Below are positions 9,904-18,864 of a DNA stretch of 53,433 bases, piece by piece. The position numbers and the translations under genes were made by a program. Source of the DNA: a virus. The notes beneath the pieces are model-generated. The model saw only the letters and a list, made by a program, of their open reading frames with translations, had not been told where the DNA came from and did no database searches. The first letter of the stretch is position 1; the number at the start of each line of letters is the position of its first letter. The stretch is taken from IMG/VR virus record IMGVR_UViG_3300030390_001591, positions 1 to 53,433 of that record; one strand, given 5' to 3'.

Positions 9904-10947
9904 ATGGCAAAGAATTTATATTTTGCCGATAAATCGGTAAATGAACAAAACTTATATGAAGACATTATCATAGAATCCTTAAAGATTTATGGTCAAGATG
10001 TATATTATATGCCTAGAGAGATTGTCAATGAAGATAAGATCCTGGGTGAAGATGTGCCCTCTAGATTTTCAACATCTTATAAAATAGAGATGTATATTGA
10101 GAATCAGCAGGGATTTGATGGAGAGGGTGACCTTTTCTCAAAGTTTGGTGTTGAGATTAGAGACGCTGCTACATTTGTGGTATCGCGGCGAAGATGGAGA
10201 CATATGATTGGTCAGAATAGTAATACTGTTACTGAAGAACGACCAAGAGAAGGTGATATAATTTACTTGCCACTTTCAAATTCTATGTTTGAAATTATGC
10301 ATGTTGAGCATGAATTACCTTTTTATCAATTAAGCAATGTTCCTACATATTCGCTGCGATGTGAGTTATTTCGTTATTCAAGTGAAGACTTTGATACTGG
10401 AATTGCTACAATCGATGGTATTGAAGGGGATGCATATAATATTACACTTAATCTTGATTCTGGATTTGATTCAGGTGGTGAGGAGGGTGTTCTAGACTTC
10501 TTTGTCGGCGAAACAATATATCAACTTGACTCCAGTATTCTTTCAGTTGGCGGTAACTTTACAAAAGTCACCGGAGAAGTTGTTTCATATAATGCCGTCT
10601 CGTGCATGCTTGAGCTTACCCATATTGGCACTGATAGCGCTATAGCTTCTGGGCAGGGTAATTCATCGGGCCTCATTGGCTTCACACAAAATAAAATAAT
10701 TGTAAATGATAGGGCGAATGATGCACTTCTCTTCCCGAATTATGCATTTTACGGTAGAGATATCGATTCAGATAAAGTTATTGATGCTAGAACAAGAAGA
10801 ATTTTATCAATCGTAGCGGAATCTGATGGCTATATATCTGGTCAAAACGACGTATTTGACGCCAATGACTCAGGTGGTTTAACTGGTTTTGTGGACTTCT
10901 TAGACTTCTCTGAAGGTAATCCATTTGGCGATGCAGAGGACTTATAA
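9904..10947 (+). CDS. gp14: Neck protein gp14
   Basis: This 347-residue homologue of T4 gp14 (256 aa) is the second neck protein and works with gp13 in head completion and head-to-tail joining. The N-terminal two thirds carry the conserved core (EDIIIESLKIYGQDVYYMPR, FSTSYKIEMYIENQQGFDGE). The extra length lies mainly in an acidic, Gly- and Ser-rich C-terminal part (from about residue 160). It overlaps gp15 by one base. The identification rests on the N-terminal pattern and on its position between gp13 and gp15. Confidence 0.82.
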   Translation: MAKNLYFADKSVNEQNLYEDIIIESLKIYGQDVYYMPREIVNEDKILGEDVPSRFSTSYKIEMYIENQQGFDGEGDLFSKFGVEIRDAATFVVSRRRWRHMIGQNSNTVTEERPREGDIIYLPLSNSMFEIMHVEHELPFYQLSNVPTYSLRCELFRYSSEDFDTGIATIDGIEGDAYNITLNLDSGFDSGGEEGVLDFFVGETIYQLDSSILSVGGNFTKVTGEVVSYNAVSCMLELTHIGTDSAIASGQGNSSGLIGFTQNKIIVNDRANDALLFPNYAFYGRDIDSDKVIDARTRRILSIVAESDGYISGQNDVFDANDSGGLTGFVDFLDFSEGNPFGDAEDL

Positions 10948-11735
10948 TGTTTCAATATTTTTATCACGAACGAATTAGAAAATCAGTAGCAACTTTTGGA
11001 ACGCTTTTTAATAATATATACGTCCAGCGAAAAGGTAAAAACAATACTATTACTGATCAGGTTAAGGTGCCATTAGCATACGCCCCGCGCGAGAAATATC
11101 TTGAAAGAATTAGAGAAAATCCGTCACTAATAGACAACACTAAAGTGTCTCTTAAACTACCACGTTTATCCTTTGAAATTACTTCTTTGTCATATGACAC
11201 TGAGCGAAGTTTACCGAGATCGAATAATTATAATAAAGCATACGGCACAAGCAATACGCAGGCTACTAAAATATATTCACCAGCACCTTATACAATATTC
11301 TTTCAATTAAATGTATATGCTAAGTTACAAGATGATGCGCTACAAATTGTCGAACAGATTCTTCCATATTTTAATCCGCATTATAATCTAACTCTAAAAC
11401 CATTTGAATTACATCCAGATGTTAAAGAAGACGTTGCTATAACTCTTCAATCAGTATCATTCCAAGATGATTTTGAGGGAGCATTAGAACAAAGACGGAC
11501 TATTATATACACATTAGATTTTGGAATGAAAGTTAATTTTCATGGTCCGTTTAGGACCGGTAATATTATTAATAAAGCAATTACTGATATTTATTTTGAT
11601 AAAACAAATTATTTGTCAGGTGATTCAGACGGATTAGTAGTTAAATCTACAGTACAGCCGAATCCATTAAACGCCACGCCATTTAGCGATTTTGGATTCA
11701 CAACAACCACCGACTATTATGAGGATTCAGCATAA
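10947..11735 (+). CDS. gp15: Tail sheath stabilizer gp15
   Basis: This 262-residue protein (T4 gp15 272 aa) is the proximal tail sheath stabilizer, which caps the tail tube and sheath and docks the tail to the neck. The opening FQYFYHERIRKSVATFGTLF and the following KVPLAYAPREKYLERI are typical of gp15. Later motifs YTIFFQLNVYAKLQDDALQI and ILPYFNPHYNLTLKP also match the family pattern. It overlaps gp14 and the following small gene by one base each, which suggests coupled translation. Confidence 0.88.
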   Translation: MFQYFYHERIRKSVATFGTLFNNIYVQRKGKNNTITDQVKVPLAYAPREKYLERIRENPSLIDNTKVSLKLPRLSFEITSLSYDTERSLPRSNNYNKAYGTSNTQATKIYSPAPYTIFFQLNVYAKLQDDALQIVEQILPYFNPHYNLTLKPFELHPDVKEDVAITLQSVSFQDDFEGALEQRRTIIYTLDFGMKVNFHGPFRTGNIINKAITDIYFDKTNYLSGDSDGLVVKSTVQPNPLNATPFSDFGFTTTTDYYEDSA

Positions 11736-11974
11736 TGTTATCATTTAAACAATATAATTCAGAATCATTTGTTGGAGCAATGAAAGGCGCTTTAATGGGT
11801 CCGCATGGTCCTAATCATAATCCAAATAAGACAAAGAAAACACGTGAGATACTGCCTGATAGAGTTACAATATCACCTCAGGCAAAAGCAATGCGTGATA
11901 TTGAACAAAGAGCTTCTACATCGAGTCCTTCAGGACCGGCTTCTTCGTTAAGCGGAACAAAAAGAGTTAGATAA
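11735..11974 (+). CDS. Small basic protein of unknown function
   Basis: This 79-residue protein lies between gp15 and gp16. Its ATG overlaps the gp15 stop codon by one base. It opens with LSFKQYNSESFVGAMKGALM, is followed by a His-, Pro- and Asn-rich stretch, and ends in a basic Ser-rich tail. No known domain or membrane segment is seen. Its position within the packaging and neck operon suggests a late structural or assembly role, but this is only inferred. Confidence 0.6.
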   Translation: MLSFKQYNSESFVGAMKGALMGPHGPNHNPNKTKKTREILPDRVTISPQAKAMRDIEQRASTSSPSGPASSLSGTKRVR

Positions 11975-12367
11975 ATGAGTGATTGGAAAAAGTCAGACAA
12001 TTTACCAGAAGATGATTTTGATTATTCTCGTAGAACTTATTACGATTTAATTGAAAAAGGTAATGCTGCACTCGAAGATATGATTGAAGTAGCTCGAGCT
12101 TTGGAACATCCCCGAGCTTTCGAAGTTGTATCTGGTATGATTAAAAATGTATCCGACGTAAATGATAGACTTATGGATCTGCATAAGAAAAAGAAAGAAT
12201 TTGAAAAGAAGGATGTTCTTCAGGTGACAGCTCCTGAGGGAACTACAAATAATTTATTTGTAGGATCTACAGTAGATTTGCAAAGAATGTTACAAGATAT
12301 GAATAAACCTGTTAAGGATGATAACGTAATTGATATTACAGATAGATTAGATGATGGAAAAGAATGA
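11975..12367 (+). CDS. gp16: Small terminase subunit gp16
   Basis: This 130-residue protein corresponds to the small terminase subunit (T4 gp16 164 aa), which binds DNA as a ring and stimulates the packaging ATPase. It is largely helical (DLIEKGNAALEDMIEVARAL; MIKNVSDVNDRLMDLHKKKK), consistent with the coiled-coil core of gp16. It overlaps the large terminase gene by 17 bases. The call relies on this helical pattern and on its place immediately before gp17. Confidence 0.8.
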   Translation: MSDWKKSDNLPEDDFDYSRRTYYDLIEKGNAALEDMIEVARALEHPRAFEVVSGMIKNVSDVNDRLMDLHKKKKEFEKKDVLQVTAPEGTTNNLFVGSTVDLQRMLQDMNKPVKDDNVIDITDRLDDGKE

Positions 12368-13964
12368 TTCTTATTTAGGCAATCCGAGTGTTAAACGTGA
12401 TGGTGTTGTTACTAATTGGACAAATAGTGAAGTTAAAGAATACGCTAAATGCATGCAAGATCCTGCATACTTTGCAAGAAAATATTGTAAAGTAATTCAT
12501 CTTGATAGAGGTTTAGTTCCATTTGATCTATATCCTTATCAAGAAAAAATGTTTAATCAATTTAATACAAATAGATTTAATATTGTCTTGGCCTGCCGTC
12601 AATCTGGTAAATCTATTTCATCAGTGGCATATCTACTTTGGTTTGCGCTTTTTAATAGTGAAAAAGTTATTGCTGTTATGGCAAACAAGGGTGCGACCGC
12701 CCGGGAGATGCTTGGAAGAGTAACTTTAATGCTTGAGAACTTACCATTCTTTTTACAGCCTGGATGCAAAGCTCTTAATAAAGGATCTATTGAATTTAGT
12801 AATAATTCAAGGATTGTTGCTGCTGCGACATCGGGATCATCTATTCGCGGTATGTCTGTTAACCTACTCTATCTCGATGAGTTTGCATTTGTTGAAAGAG
12901 CAGCTGAGTTTTATACATCAACTTATCCAGTTGTGTCATCTGGTAAAGATACAAAAGTTATTATTACATCTACAGCAAACGGTTTAGGTAATGTTTTTCA
13001 CAAAATCTGGGAAGGTGCAACGCAAAAAACAAACGAATTTATTCCATTTAGAGTCGACTGGTGGGATGTTCCAGGAAGGGACGAAGAGTGGAAAAAAGCT
13101 ACAGTAGCTAATACTTCGCCTGTACAATTTGATCAAGAGTTTGGAAACACATTTTTTGGTACAGGAGATACTCTTATTAATGCTAATACACTCCTTGAAT
13201 TAAGAAGGCATGATCCATTAGAAATTACAAAGGATGGTGTAAAAGTTTATAACCAACCAATCAAAGATCACAATTATGTAATGTTAGTTGATGTTGCTAA
13301 AGGAAGAGGACAGGACTATAGTACTTTTAGTGTAATCGATATTAGCGCGGAGCCGTTTAAGCAGGTTGCTGTATATCGCAATAATCTTATCTCTCCCCTC
13401 CTCTTCCCTAATATTATATATAAGTATGCGAATTCCTACAATCAGGCGATGGTTGTAATAGAATCAAACGATGCTGGAATGGTTGTATGTAATGGTTTAT
13501 ATCATGATTTAGAATATGAAAATATGTTTGTTGAGTCAGTCATTAAAGCAGATGCGCTTGGTATTCTTATGACTCGTAAAGTAAAACGAATTGGATGTTC
13601 TTCATTTAAAGATTTATTAGAAAATAATAAACTTGAAATTGTAGATGAAGATACAATAATAGAAATTTCTACATTTACTGCGAGAGGCTCATCATATGAA
13701 GCTTCAGATGGGAATCATGATGATATTGTTATGAATTTAATTATGTTTGGATATTTTGCTGGAACATCTGCGTTTAGTGAGATGACTGATATTAGTATAC
13801 GTGATTTAATGTTTCAACAAAGAATGCAAGAAATTGAAAACGACATATTAGATTGGGGTTTTGTAGATGATGGTTTAGATAATATTGCTCCAGCAACTGC
13901 AGATCAACCATGGTCAACAAATTTAGACGCAAATGATGTGCCATGGGTTGTTCAAGAATGGTAA
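12351..13964 (+). CDS. gp17: Large terminase subunit gp17 (packaging ATPase/nuclease)
   Basis: This 537-residue packaging motor and headful nuclease (T4 gp17 610 aa) pumps DNA through the gp20 portal. ATPase motifs: Walker A-like CRQSGKS (about residues 82-88), Walker B LLYLDEFAF (about 172-180) and the coupling motif TSTANG (about 205-210). The C-terminal RNase H-fold nuclease shows VDVAKGRGQDYS (first Asp, about 322-333), VVIESND (Glu) and GNHDDIV (Asp), the three expected metal ligands. The ATG at 12351 lies inside the end of gp16. All catalytic residues appear intact. Confidence 0.95.
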   Translation: MMEKNDSYLGNPSVKRDGVVTNWTNSEVKEYAKCMQDPAYFARKYCKVIHLDRGLVPFDLYPYQEKMFNQFNTNRFNIVLACRQSGKSISSVAYLLWFALFNSEKVIAVMANKGATAREMLGRVTLMLENLPFFLQPGCKALNKGSIEFSNNSRIVAAATSGSSIRGMSVNLLYLDEFAFVERAAEFYTSTYPVVSSGKDTKVIITSTANGLGNVFHKIWEGATQKTNEFIPFRVDWWDVPGRDEEWKKATVANTSPVQFDQEFGNTFFGTGDTLINANTLLELRRHDPLEITKDGVKVYNQPIKDHNYVMLVDVAKGRGQDYSTFSVIDISAEPFKQVAVYRNNLISPLLFPNIIYKYANSYNQAMVVIESNDAGMVVCNGLYHDLEYENMFVESVIKADALGILMTRKVKRIGCSSFKDLLENNKLEIVDEDTIIEISTFTARGSSYEASDGNHDDIVMNLIMFGYFAGTSAFSEMTDISIRDLMFQQRMQEIENDILDWGFVDDGLDNIAPATADQPWSTNLDANDVPWVVQEW

Positions 13965-13987
13965 TAATTTTTTAAAAATCAAATGTA

Positions 13988-13995
13988 TATAAATA
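13988..13995 (+). promoter_or_regulatory. T4-type late promoter (TATAAATA)
   Basis: TATAAATA sits in the 96-base gap before gp18. The extended context GTATATAAATATAACTAA closely resembles that of the late promoter at 18097. It probably drives the sheath and tube genes. Confidence 0.8.
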
Positions 13996-14060
13996 TAACT
14001 AATTGAACATAACCGTATTATGAAACTTATAATTTCTATTAGATTGGAAAAGGAAACGAC

Positions 14061-15809
14061 ATGGCAATATATGCACCATCAGAGTCTCCGGCAGTAGTTA
14101 CAAGAGAAATTGACTTAACCAACGGCGTACCAAATGTACCTACTTCTACAGGCGCAATTGTTGGCGATTTTCGTTGGGGTCCGTGTAACGAACCGATTCT
14201 CATTAACAATGAAGGAACACTAGTAGCCACATTTGGAACACCAAATGACGCCACTACTGTAGACTTTCACAGCGCATCATACTATCTTAGGTATTCTAAT
14301 GACCTTTATGTCATTAGAGGGATGGATTCGAATACCGGTGTCAACGCTTTTCAAAGCGGCGGCACAAGAGGTGATATTACAGTCGAAAACGATGCTGAAT
14401 TCGATCAAATGTTTGGCACGCTAACAGATAGTGGACACACATTTATAGCAAGATATCCAGGAGATCTTGGAAATTCATTAAGAATAGAAATCTGTGGGTC
14501 AAACCATGCAGATGCAACAAATGCAGCATATCATACAGATTATAATGCTTGGGCATATAAAGATAACTATGATACTGGCCCTGGTACATCAGCACATACT
14601 GCGGCTATTGGCGGTAAAAACGATGAAGTTCATGTTGCTATTGTAGATACTACTGGCGATCTTTCCGGAACAGCCGGTTCAGTAATAGAAACATATCCGT
14701 ATGTTTCACAAGCTAAAGGTGCACAAAATGCTGACGGAACTAATAACTTTATAACTGATGTTATTAATAGTAGATCTCAGTATGTCAAATTAGTTACTAT
14801 GCCAGCCGGTATGGGAACTGGAGCTGGTTCAGCTGCAACAACAACGTCAGATATGAAACTAGCTGCGCAATTAGATGTAGTATTAACTACTGGTGAGAAC
14901 GGTGACCCGTTAGGAGTTGGCGATTGGATGAATGGGTATAATACAGTTGAAGACGTTAATGAATACTTAATTGATTTTATTATAGCTCCCAGCTTAAACG
15001 GATCAACTGATCACACAACATTAGTTAACCATTTAACGACTATTGCAGCATCAACGAGAAAAGATTGTATGGTTTTTGCTTCACCGAATAGATCTGCTGT
15101 TGTTAATAATAGAGCACGAGCTAATGCAGATATTCTCACTGGAGTTGCTGGCTTTACGCGAAGCTCATATTTAGCAGTAGATAATAACTTCTTGAAGGTA
15201 TATGACAAATATAACGATAAGTATATTCATATTCCTGCCGCATCATCAACAGCTGGTCTATGTGCAGCTACTGATAATAATTTTGCTCCTTGGGTATCAC
15301 CTGCTGGTACACGAAGAGGTCAGTATTTTGGTGTGACAGCACTAGCTTATTCTCCGAATAAATCACAAAGAGATCAACTTTATAGAGCTGGCATAAACCC
15401 AGTCACTAATATGCCAGGTCAAGGTATATTGTTGTTTGGTGATAAAACACACTTATCAAGACCATCAGCATTTGATAGAATCAATGTTCGTAGACTCTTC
15501 TTGGTTATCGAAAGAGCCATTGCAGAAGCTGCTAAAAATATTCTATTCGAATTTAATGATGAATTTACAAGAGCTGAGTTTGTAAATATTATTGAACCAC
15601 TTTTGAGAGATATAAAGGGTCGAAGAGGTATTACTGATTTCAGGCTAGTAGCCGATGAAACTAATAATCCAGCTTCGATTATTGATACAAATCAATTTGT
15701 AGCAAGTCTCTTTATTAAACCAGCACGGTCCATTAACTTCATCACTCTTAACTTCGTTGCAGTTCGCACGGGTGTTTCGTTTGAAGAAGTTGTTGGTCAG
15801 GCTACATAA
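14061..15809 (+). CDS. gp18: Contractile tail sheath protein gp18
   Basis: This 582-residue sheath protein (T4 gp18 659 aa) polymerises around the gp19 tube and contracts on infection. The N-terminus (SPAVVTREIDLT, then STGAIVGDFRWGP) and the C-terminal domain (FGDKTHLSRPSAFDRINVRR, LFIKPARSINFITLNF) are hallmark sheath signatures. The middle protruding region is the variable part. The ATG at 14061 follows AAAAGGAAAC. It is followed 17 bases later by the tube gene, as in T4. Confidence 0.95.
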   Translation: MAIYAPSESPAVVTREIDLTNGVPNVPTSTGAIVGDFRWGPCNEPILINNEGTLVATFGTPNDATTVDFHSASYYLRYSNDLYVIRGMDSNTGVNAFQSGGTRGDITVENDAEFDQMFGTLTDSGHTFIARYPGDLGNSLRIEICGSNHADATNAAYHTDYNAWAYKDNYDTGPGTSAHTAAIGGKNDEVHVAIVDTTGDLSGTAGSVIETYPYVSQAKGAQNADGTNNFITDVINSRSQYVKLVTMPAGMGTGAGSAATTTSDMKLAAQLDVVLTTGENGDPLGVGDWMNGYNTVEDVNEYLIDFIIAPSLNGSTDHTTLVNHLTTIAASTRKDCMVFASPNRSAVVNNRARANADILTGVAGFTRSSYLAVDNNFLKVYDKYNDKYIHIPAASSTAGLCAATDNNFAPWVSPAGTRRGQYFGVTALAYSPNKSQRDQLYRAGINPVTNMPGQGILLFGDKTHLSRPSAFDRINVRRLFLVIERAIAEAAKNILFEFNDEFTRAEFVNIIEPLLRDIKGRRGITDFRLVADETNNPASIIDTNQFVASLFIKPARSINFITLNFVAVRTGVSFEEVVGQAT

Positions 15810-15826
15810 GGGGATAGGAGAATAAA

Positions 15827-16381
15827 ATGGCAATTTTAGGTGTAGACCAATTTAAAGCTAAATTAGCAGGTGGAGGCGCACGCCCGAATCTGTTTAAAAT
15901 TACTTTAGCATATCCGATCATTATGACAGGTGATGTTGAACTAACATCATTTATGTGTAATGCTGGACAATTACCCGGATCGAATGTAAGTTCTATTCCC
16001 GTACCATATAGAGGAAGAGTCCTTCATATGGCAGGAGATAGAACATTTGATCCATGGTCAGTAAATGTAATCAATGATACTAACTTTGAAGTAAGACGTA
16101 GTATGGAAATCTGGATGAATGCTATGAACGCGCATTCAGCAAATACTGGTGTTACTTCTCCATTAGATTATCAAGCTGACTTAACTGTAGAACAACTAGA
16201 TAAAAATGAATCAGTGCTTTATGCATACAAATTTAGAGGTTGTTTTCCAACAAATGTTTCACCGATCGCGCTGGCATATTCTAGCAACGATACAATCGAA
16301 GAATTCTCGGTTGATTTCCAGGTACAATACTGGGAAAGCTACTCAGGTGGTGAAGCAACTGGTGTTAAAGTTACTACTTAA
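15827..16381 (+). CDS. gp19: Tail tube protein gp19
   Basis: This 184-residue major tail tube protein (T4 gp19 163 aa) forms the stacked hexameric rings through which DNA passes. Conserved pieces include the KITLAYP opening of the first strand, the ELTSFMCNAGQLPGSN loop, and the SVNVINDTNFEVRRSMEIWM segment followed by the characteristic FRGCFPTNVSPI. A strong GGATAGGAG ribosome site precedes the ATG. It lies directly after gp18. Confidence 0.92.
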   Translation: MAILGVDQFKAKLAGGGARPNLFKITLAYPIIMTGDVELTSFMCNAGQLPGSNVSSIPVPYRGRVLHMAGDRTFDPWSVNVINDTNFEVRRSMEIWMNAMNAHSANTGVTSPLDYQADLTVEQLDKNESVLYAYKFRGCFPTNVSPIALAYSSNDTIEEFSVDFQVQYWESYSGGEATGVKVTT

Positions 16382-16387
16382 TTGAGT

Positions 16388-16395
16388 AATAAATA
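16388..16395 (+). promoter_or_regulatory. T4-type late promoter (AATAAATA)
   Basis: AATAAATA stands seven bases after the gp19 stop codon and 65 bases before gp20. It matches the NATAAATA form of the late promoter and has the same AATAAATA variant as the site at 176. Confidence 0.6.
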
Positions 16396-16414
16396 GTACT
16401 AATTGAAGAGGTGT

Positions 16415-16435
16415 AGGGGGAAGCACTTTCCCCCT
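16415..16435 (+). other. Perfect 8-bp hairpin in the gp20 leader
   Basis: AGGGGGAA (16415-16422) and TTCCCCCT (16428-16435) pair perfectly around a 5-base loop, between the late promoter at 16388 and the gp20 start. There is no run of T after it, so it does not look like an ordinary terminator. It could be an RNA stability or processing element for the portal transcript. Confidence 0.6.
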
Positions 16436-16460
16436 CGCCAACATATTTAAAGGATTAATT

Positions 16461-18077
16461 ATGGCAGATGATAATTCACTTAAGCTTTTTGGTTTTGAGA
16501 TAAAAAGAGCTGGATCAAAAAATAAAGAAGAAAAGCTGAAATCAGTCGTTACTGCAAAGGACGATGATGGTGCAGGTTATGTAACTGCATCAGGTGCCGG
16601 TCATTTTGGTCAATATGTTGATATTGATGGAAGTGGTGCAAAAGATAATTACCAATTAGTAATGAAATATCGTGGAGTAGCTATGCATCCAGAATGTGAC
16701 GCTGCTATTGAAGACATCGTAAATGAATCAATTGTTATAGATGAAGAATCTCCTGGAGTCTCACTAGTTCTAGATGAAATTGAGGCTAGTGAAAATATTA
16801 AAGAACAGATTACAGAAGAATTTGCTAATATTTTAAGAATGTTAAATTTTGCAGAAGATGGTCATGATATCTTTAGAAGATGGTATATTGATGGTAAAAT
16901 TTACCACCATTTAGTTGTAGATCCAAGTAATGAAAAAATGGGTATTCAAGATATTCGATTTATTGATGCTCCAAAAATGCGTAAAGTAAAAGAAATTAAA
17001 AAGAAAAAAGATTCAGCAACAAATGCTGATATAATTGAAAATGTAAAAGAATATTACGTGTATCAAGAAACGCCTGGTAAGGGCGGTGTCGGAGCAATAC
17101 ATACTTCACAAAACAGACAGGCTGTAAAATTTACTCAAGATTCTATCAGTTATGTGACTTCTGGTTTGTTAGATGAAGCAAGAAAAAAAGTTCTTTCGCA
17201 TTTACAGAAGGCTATTAAGCCAGTTAACCAATTAAGAATGATGGAAGACTCGCTTGTCATTTATAGACTAGCTCGAGCTCCTGAAAGAAGAATTTTTTAT
17301 ATCGATGTTGGTAACCTTCCGAAAGGCAAAGCTGAAGAGTACATGAAAAATATCATGGCTAAATATCGCAATAAATTAGTATACGATGCTAATACAGGTG
17401 ACTTACGAGATGATCGTAAACATATGTCAATGCTCGAAGATTTCTGGTTACCACGCCGAGAAGGTAATAGAAGTACTGAGATTTCAAGTCTTCCAGGTGG
17501 TGACAACCTAGGACAGATTGATGACATCATTTACTTTCAAAAACGTTTGTATAAATCTTTAAATGTTCCATTACAAAGATTAGATCAAGAAAATAATGGT
17601 TTTAGTATTGGAAGATCAACTGAAATTAGCAGAGATGAAGTTAAATTTCAAAAGTTTATTGATAGACTTCGTAATAGATTCTCACATTTATTTCTTAAAA
17701 TTTTACAAAAACAGCTAGTGCTTAAAAAAGTTATAACCGAAGCTGATTGGTCAAAGTGGGAAAAAGACATTCGAGTTGATTATAATAGAGATAATCACTT
17801 TGTCGAATTAAAAGAGTCAGAAATTTTAAAAGAAAGAGTACAAACATTAGATATGGTTAGTCAATATGTAGGAGAGTATTTTACAAAAGACTGGGTTATG
17901 AAGAATGTTTTAAAATTATCTGAAGAAGATATAAAAGATTTAGAAGATAAAGTCGATGATGAAAATGCTGAAAAAGAACGCGAAATGGAAGATGAACAAC
18001 CAGATCAGCAAGAGCCTCTACAACCTGAGGCACCAGAAAAAGCCGCAGAACCGCCTCAAGGGCAGAAAAATAATTAA
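16461..18077 (+). CDS. gp20: Portal vertex protein gp20
   Basis: This 538-residue portal protein (T4 gp20 524 aa) is the dodecameric ring at the special vertex, which nucleates head assembly and channels DNA. Family signatures include MKYRGVAMHPECDAAIEDIV, the APERRIFYIDVGNLPKGKA segment (about residues 273-291) and WLPRREGNRSTEISSLPGG followed by DDIIYFQKRLYKSLNVP. The C-terminus is acidic and Pro/Gln-rich, as in relatives. It starts at an ATG after AAAGGA. All expected portal motifs are present. Confidence 0.95.
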   Translation: MADDNSLKLFGFEIKRAGSKNKEEKLKSVVTAKDDDGAGYVTASGAGHFGQYVDIDGSGAKDNYQLVMKYRGVAMHPECDAAIEDIVNESIVIDEESPGVSLVLDEIEASENIKEQITEEFANILRMLNFAEDGHDIFRRWYIDGKIYHHLVVDPSNEKMGIQDIRFIDAPKMRKVKEIKKKKDSATNADIIENVKEYYVYQETPGKGGVGAIHTSQNRQAVKFTQDSISYVTSGLLDEARKKVLSHLQKAIKPVNQLRMMEDSLVIYRLARAPERRIFYIDVGNLPKGKAEEYMKNIMAKYRNKLVYDANTGDLRDDRKHMSMLEDFWLPRREGNRSTEISSLPGGDNLGQIDDIIYFQKRLYKSLNVPLQRLDQENNGFSIGRSTEISRDEVKFQKFIDRLRNRFSHLFLKILQKQLVLKKVITEADWSKWEKDIRVDYNRDNHFVELKESEILKERVQTLDMVSQYVGEYFTKDWVMKNVLKLSEEDIKDLEDKVDDENAEKEREMEDEQPDQQEPLQPEAPEKAAEPPQGQKNN

Positions 18078-18096
18078 ATTTTAAAATAATTAATTG

Positions 18097-18104
18097 TATA
18101 AATA
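18097..18104 (+). promoter_or_regulatory. T4-type late promoter (TATAAATA)
   Basis: TATAAATA in the context GTATAAATATAACTAAATA stands 23 bases before the gp67 start. It shares its extended context with the gp18 promoter. It probably drives the prohead core, protease and capsid genes. Confidence 0.8.
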
Positions 18105-18127
18105 TAACTAAATAAGTGGAGAATACA

Positions 18128-18376
18128 ATGGAAGACGAGATTGAAAATGATTATGAAATTGAAACTACCGAAGAAGAAGATATAACTGTTGATGAACCTG
18201 TACAACAAGAGCAGGAAGTTAATCCATTGATGGATATGGTCAATGCAATTGGTGATGGTGATTTTTCTAAGGCTGGTGATTTGTTTGGTGCAGAATTAAA
18301 TAATAGATTAAGTGATACTATTGAACAAGAAAGAATTAGTGTTGCAAGTAATATATATGCTGGTAAAGAAGAATAG
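18128..18376 (+). CDS. gp67: Prohead core protein gp67
   Basis: This 82-residue, very acidic protein has the size and position of T4 gp67 (80 aa), a prohead core protein degraded by the gp21 protease during maturation. The N-terminal half is almost entirely Glu and Asp (DEIENDYEIETTEEEDITVD); the C-terminal half contains NPLMDMVNAIGDGDFSKAGD, a core-protein signature. The ATG at 18128 is preferred to an in-frame GTG at 18116 because GTGGAG at 18116-18121 serves as its ribosome site. It lies between gp20 and gp68. Confidence 0.8.
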   Translation: MEDEIENDYEIETTEEEDITVDEPVQQEQEVNPLMDMVNAIGDGDFSKAGDLFGAELNNRLSDTIEQERISVASNIYAGKEE

Positions 18377-18383
18377 GAAGTAG

Positions 18384-18596
18384 ATGCTTAAGTTTAAAGA
18401 ATTAAAAGCTAATTTACAAGAGGCTTCTAATATAGTTAAGAAGTTGAAGATAGACCGTAAAAATGTGGTTATTCAAAAACTTGCACATAATAAATTTAAG
18501 ACTTTAATTGACGGTGACGAACTCGATACATATCCAAATGAAAAAGAAGCTATGGCAATGGCTAAAGAATTCATTAAGCAGTATAAGGGTAGATAA
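18384..18596 (+). CDS. gp68: Prohead core protein gp68-like
   Basis: This 70-residue Lys-rich protein sits at the gp68 position between gp67 and gp21. T4 gp68 is 141 aa, so this version is much shorter. It opens LKFKELKANLQEASNIVKKL, a helical segment, and continues with a small domain (VIQKLAHNKFKTLIDGDELD) resembling the short gp68 proteins of marine phages. A prohead core role is inferred chiefly from synteny. Confidence 0.65.
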   Translation: MLKFKELKANLQEASNIVKKLKIDRKNVVIQKLAHNKFKTLIDGDELDTYPNEKEAMAMAKEFIKQYKGR

Positions 18597-18597
18597 C

Positions 18598-18837
18598 GTG
18601 GCTTGGGTAACAATGACAAATAACACTGGTTATCAATATAATAATGCGCCAGCAGATCCTGGTACAACTACTTTTAATAAGCGTTCGCGTAGAATATTAT
18701 GGTTAAAGCAAACAGGTGGTGTTCGTACAGAAGAAAATGGGCATAAAGTTTATACTAATGTGCGTAAAGTCACTAGTCCAGCCAACAATATTGATATTGG
18801 TGAAATGAGTAAAACTTGGTGGGATGGAAGAGCATAA
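18598..18837 (+). CDS. Small protein of unknown function
   Basis: This 79-residue protein starts at a GTG, eight bases after AAGGG; an ATG five codons downstream (18613) has no clear ribosome site. It is rich in Asn, Thr and basic residues, contains RSRRILWLKQTGG and ends GEMSKTWWDGRA. No domain is recognised. It is inserted between gp68 and gp21, a position empty in T4, and begins one base after the gp68 stop codon. A structural or assembly role is possible but unproven. Confidence 0.6.
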   Translation: MAWVTMTNNTGYQYNNAPADPGTTTFNKRSRRILWLKQTGGVRTEENGHKVYTNVRKVTSPANNIDIGEMSKTWWDGRA

Positions 18838-18864
18838 AAATGATTAAAGATAAAGGCCAGTAAA

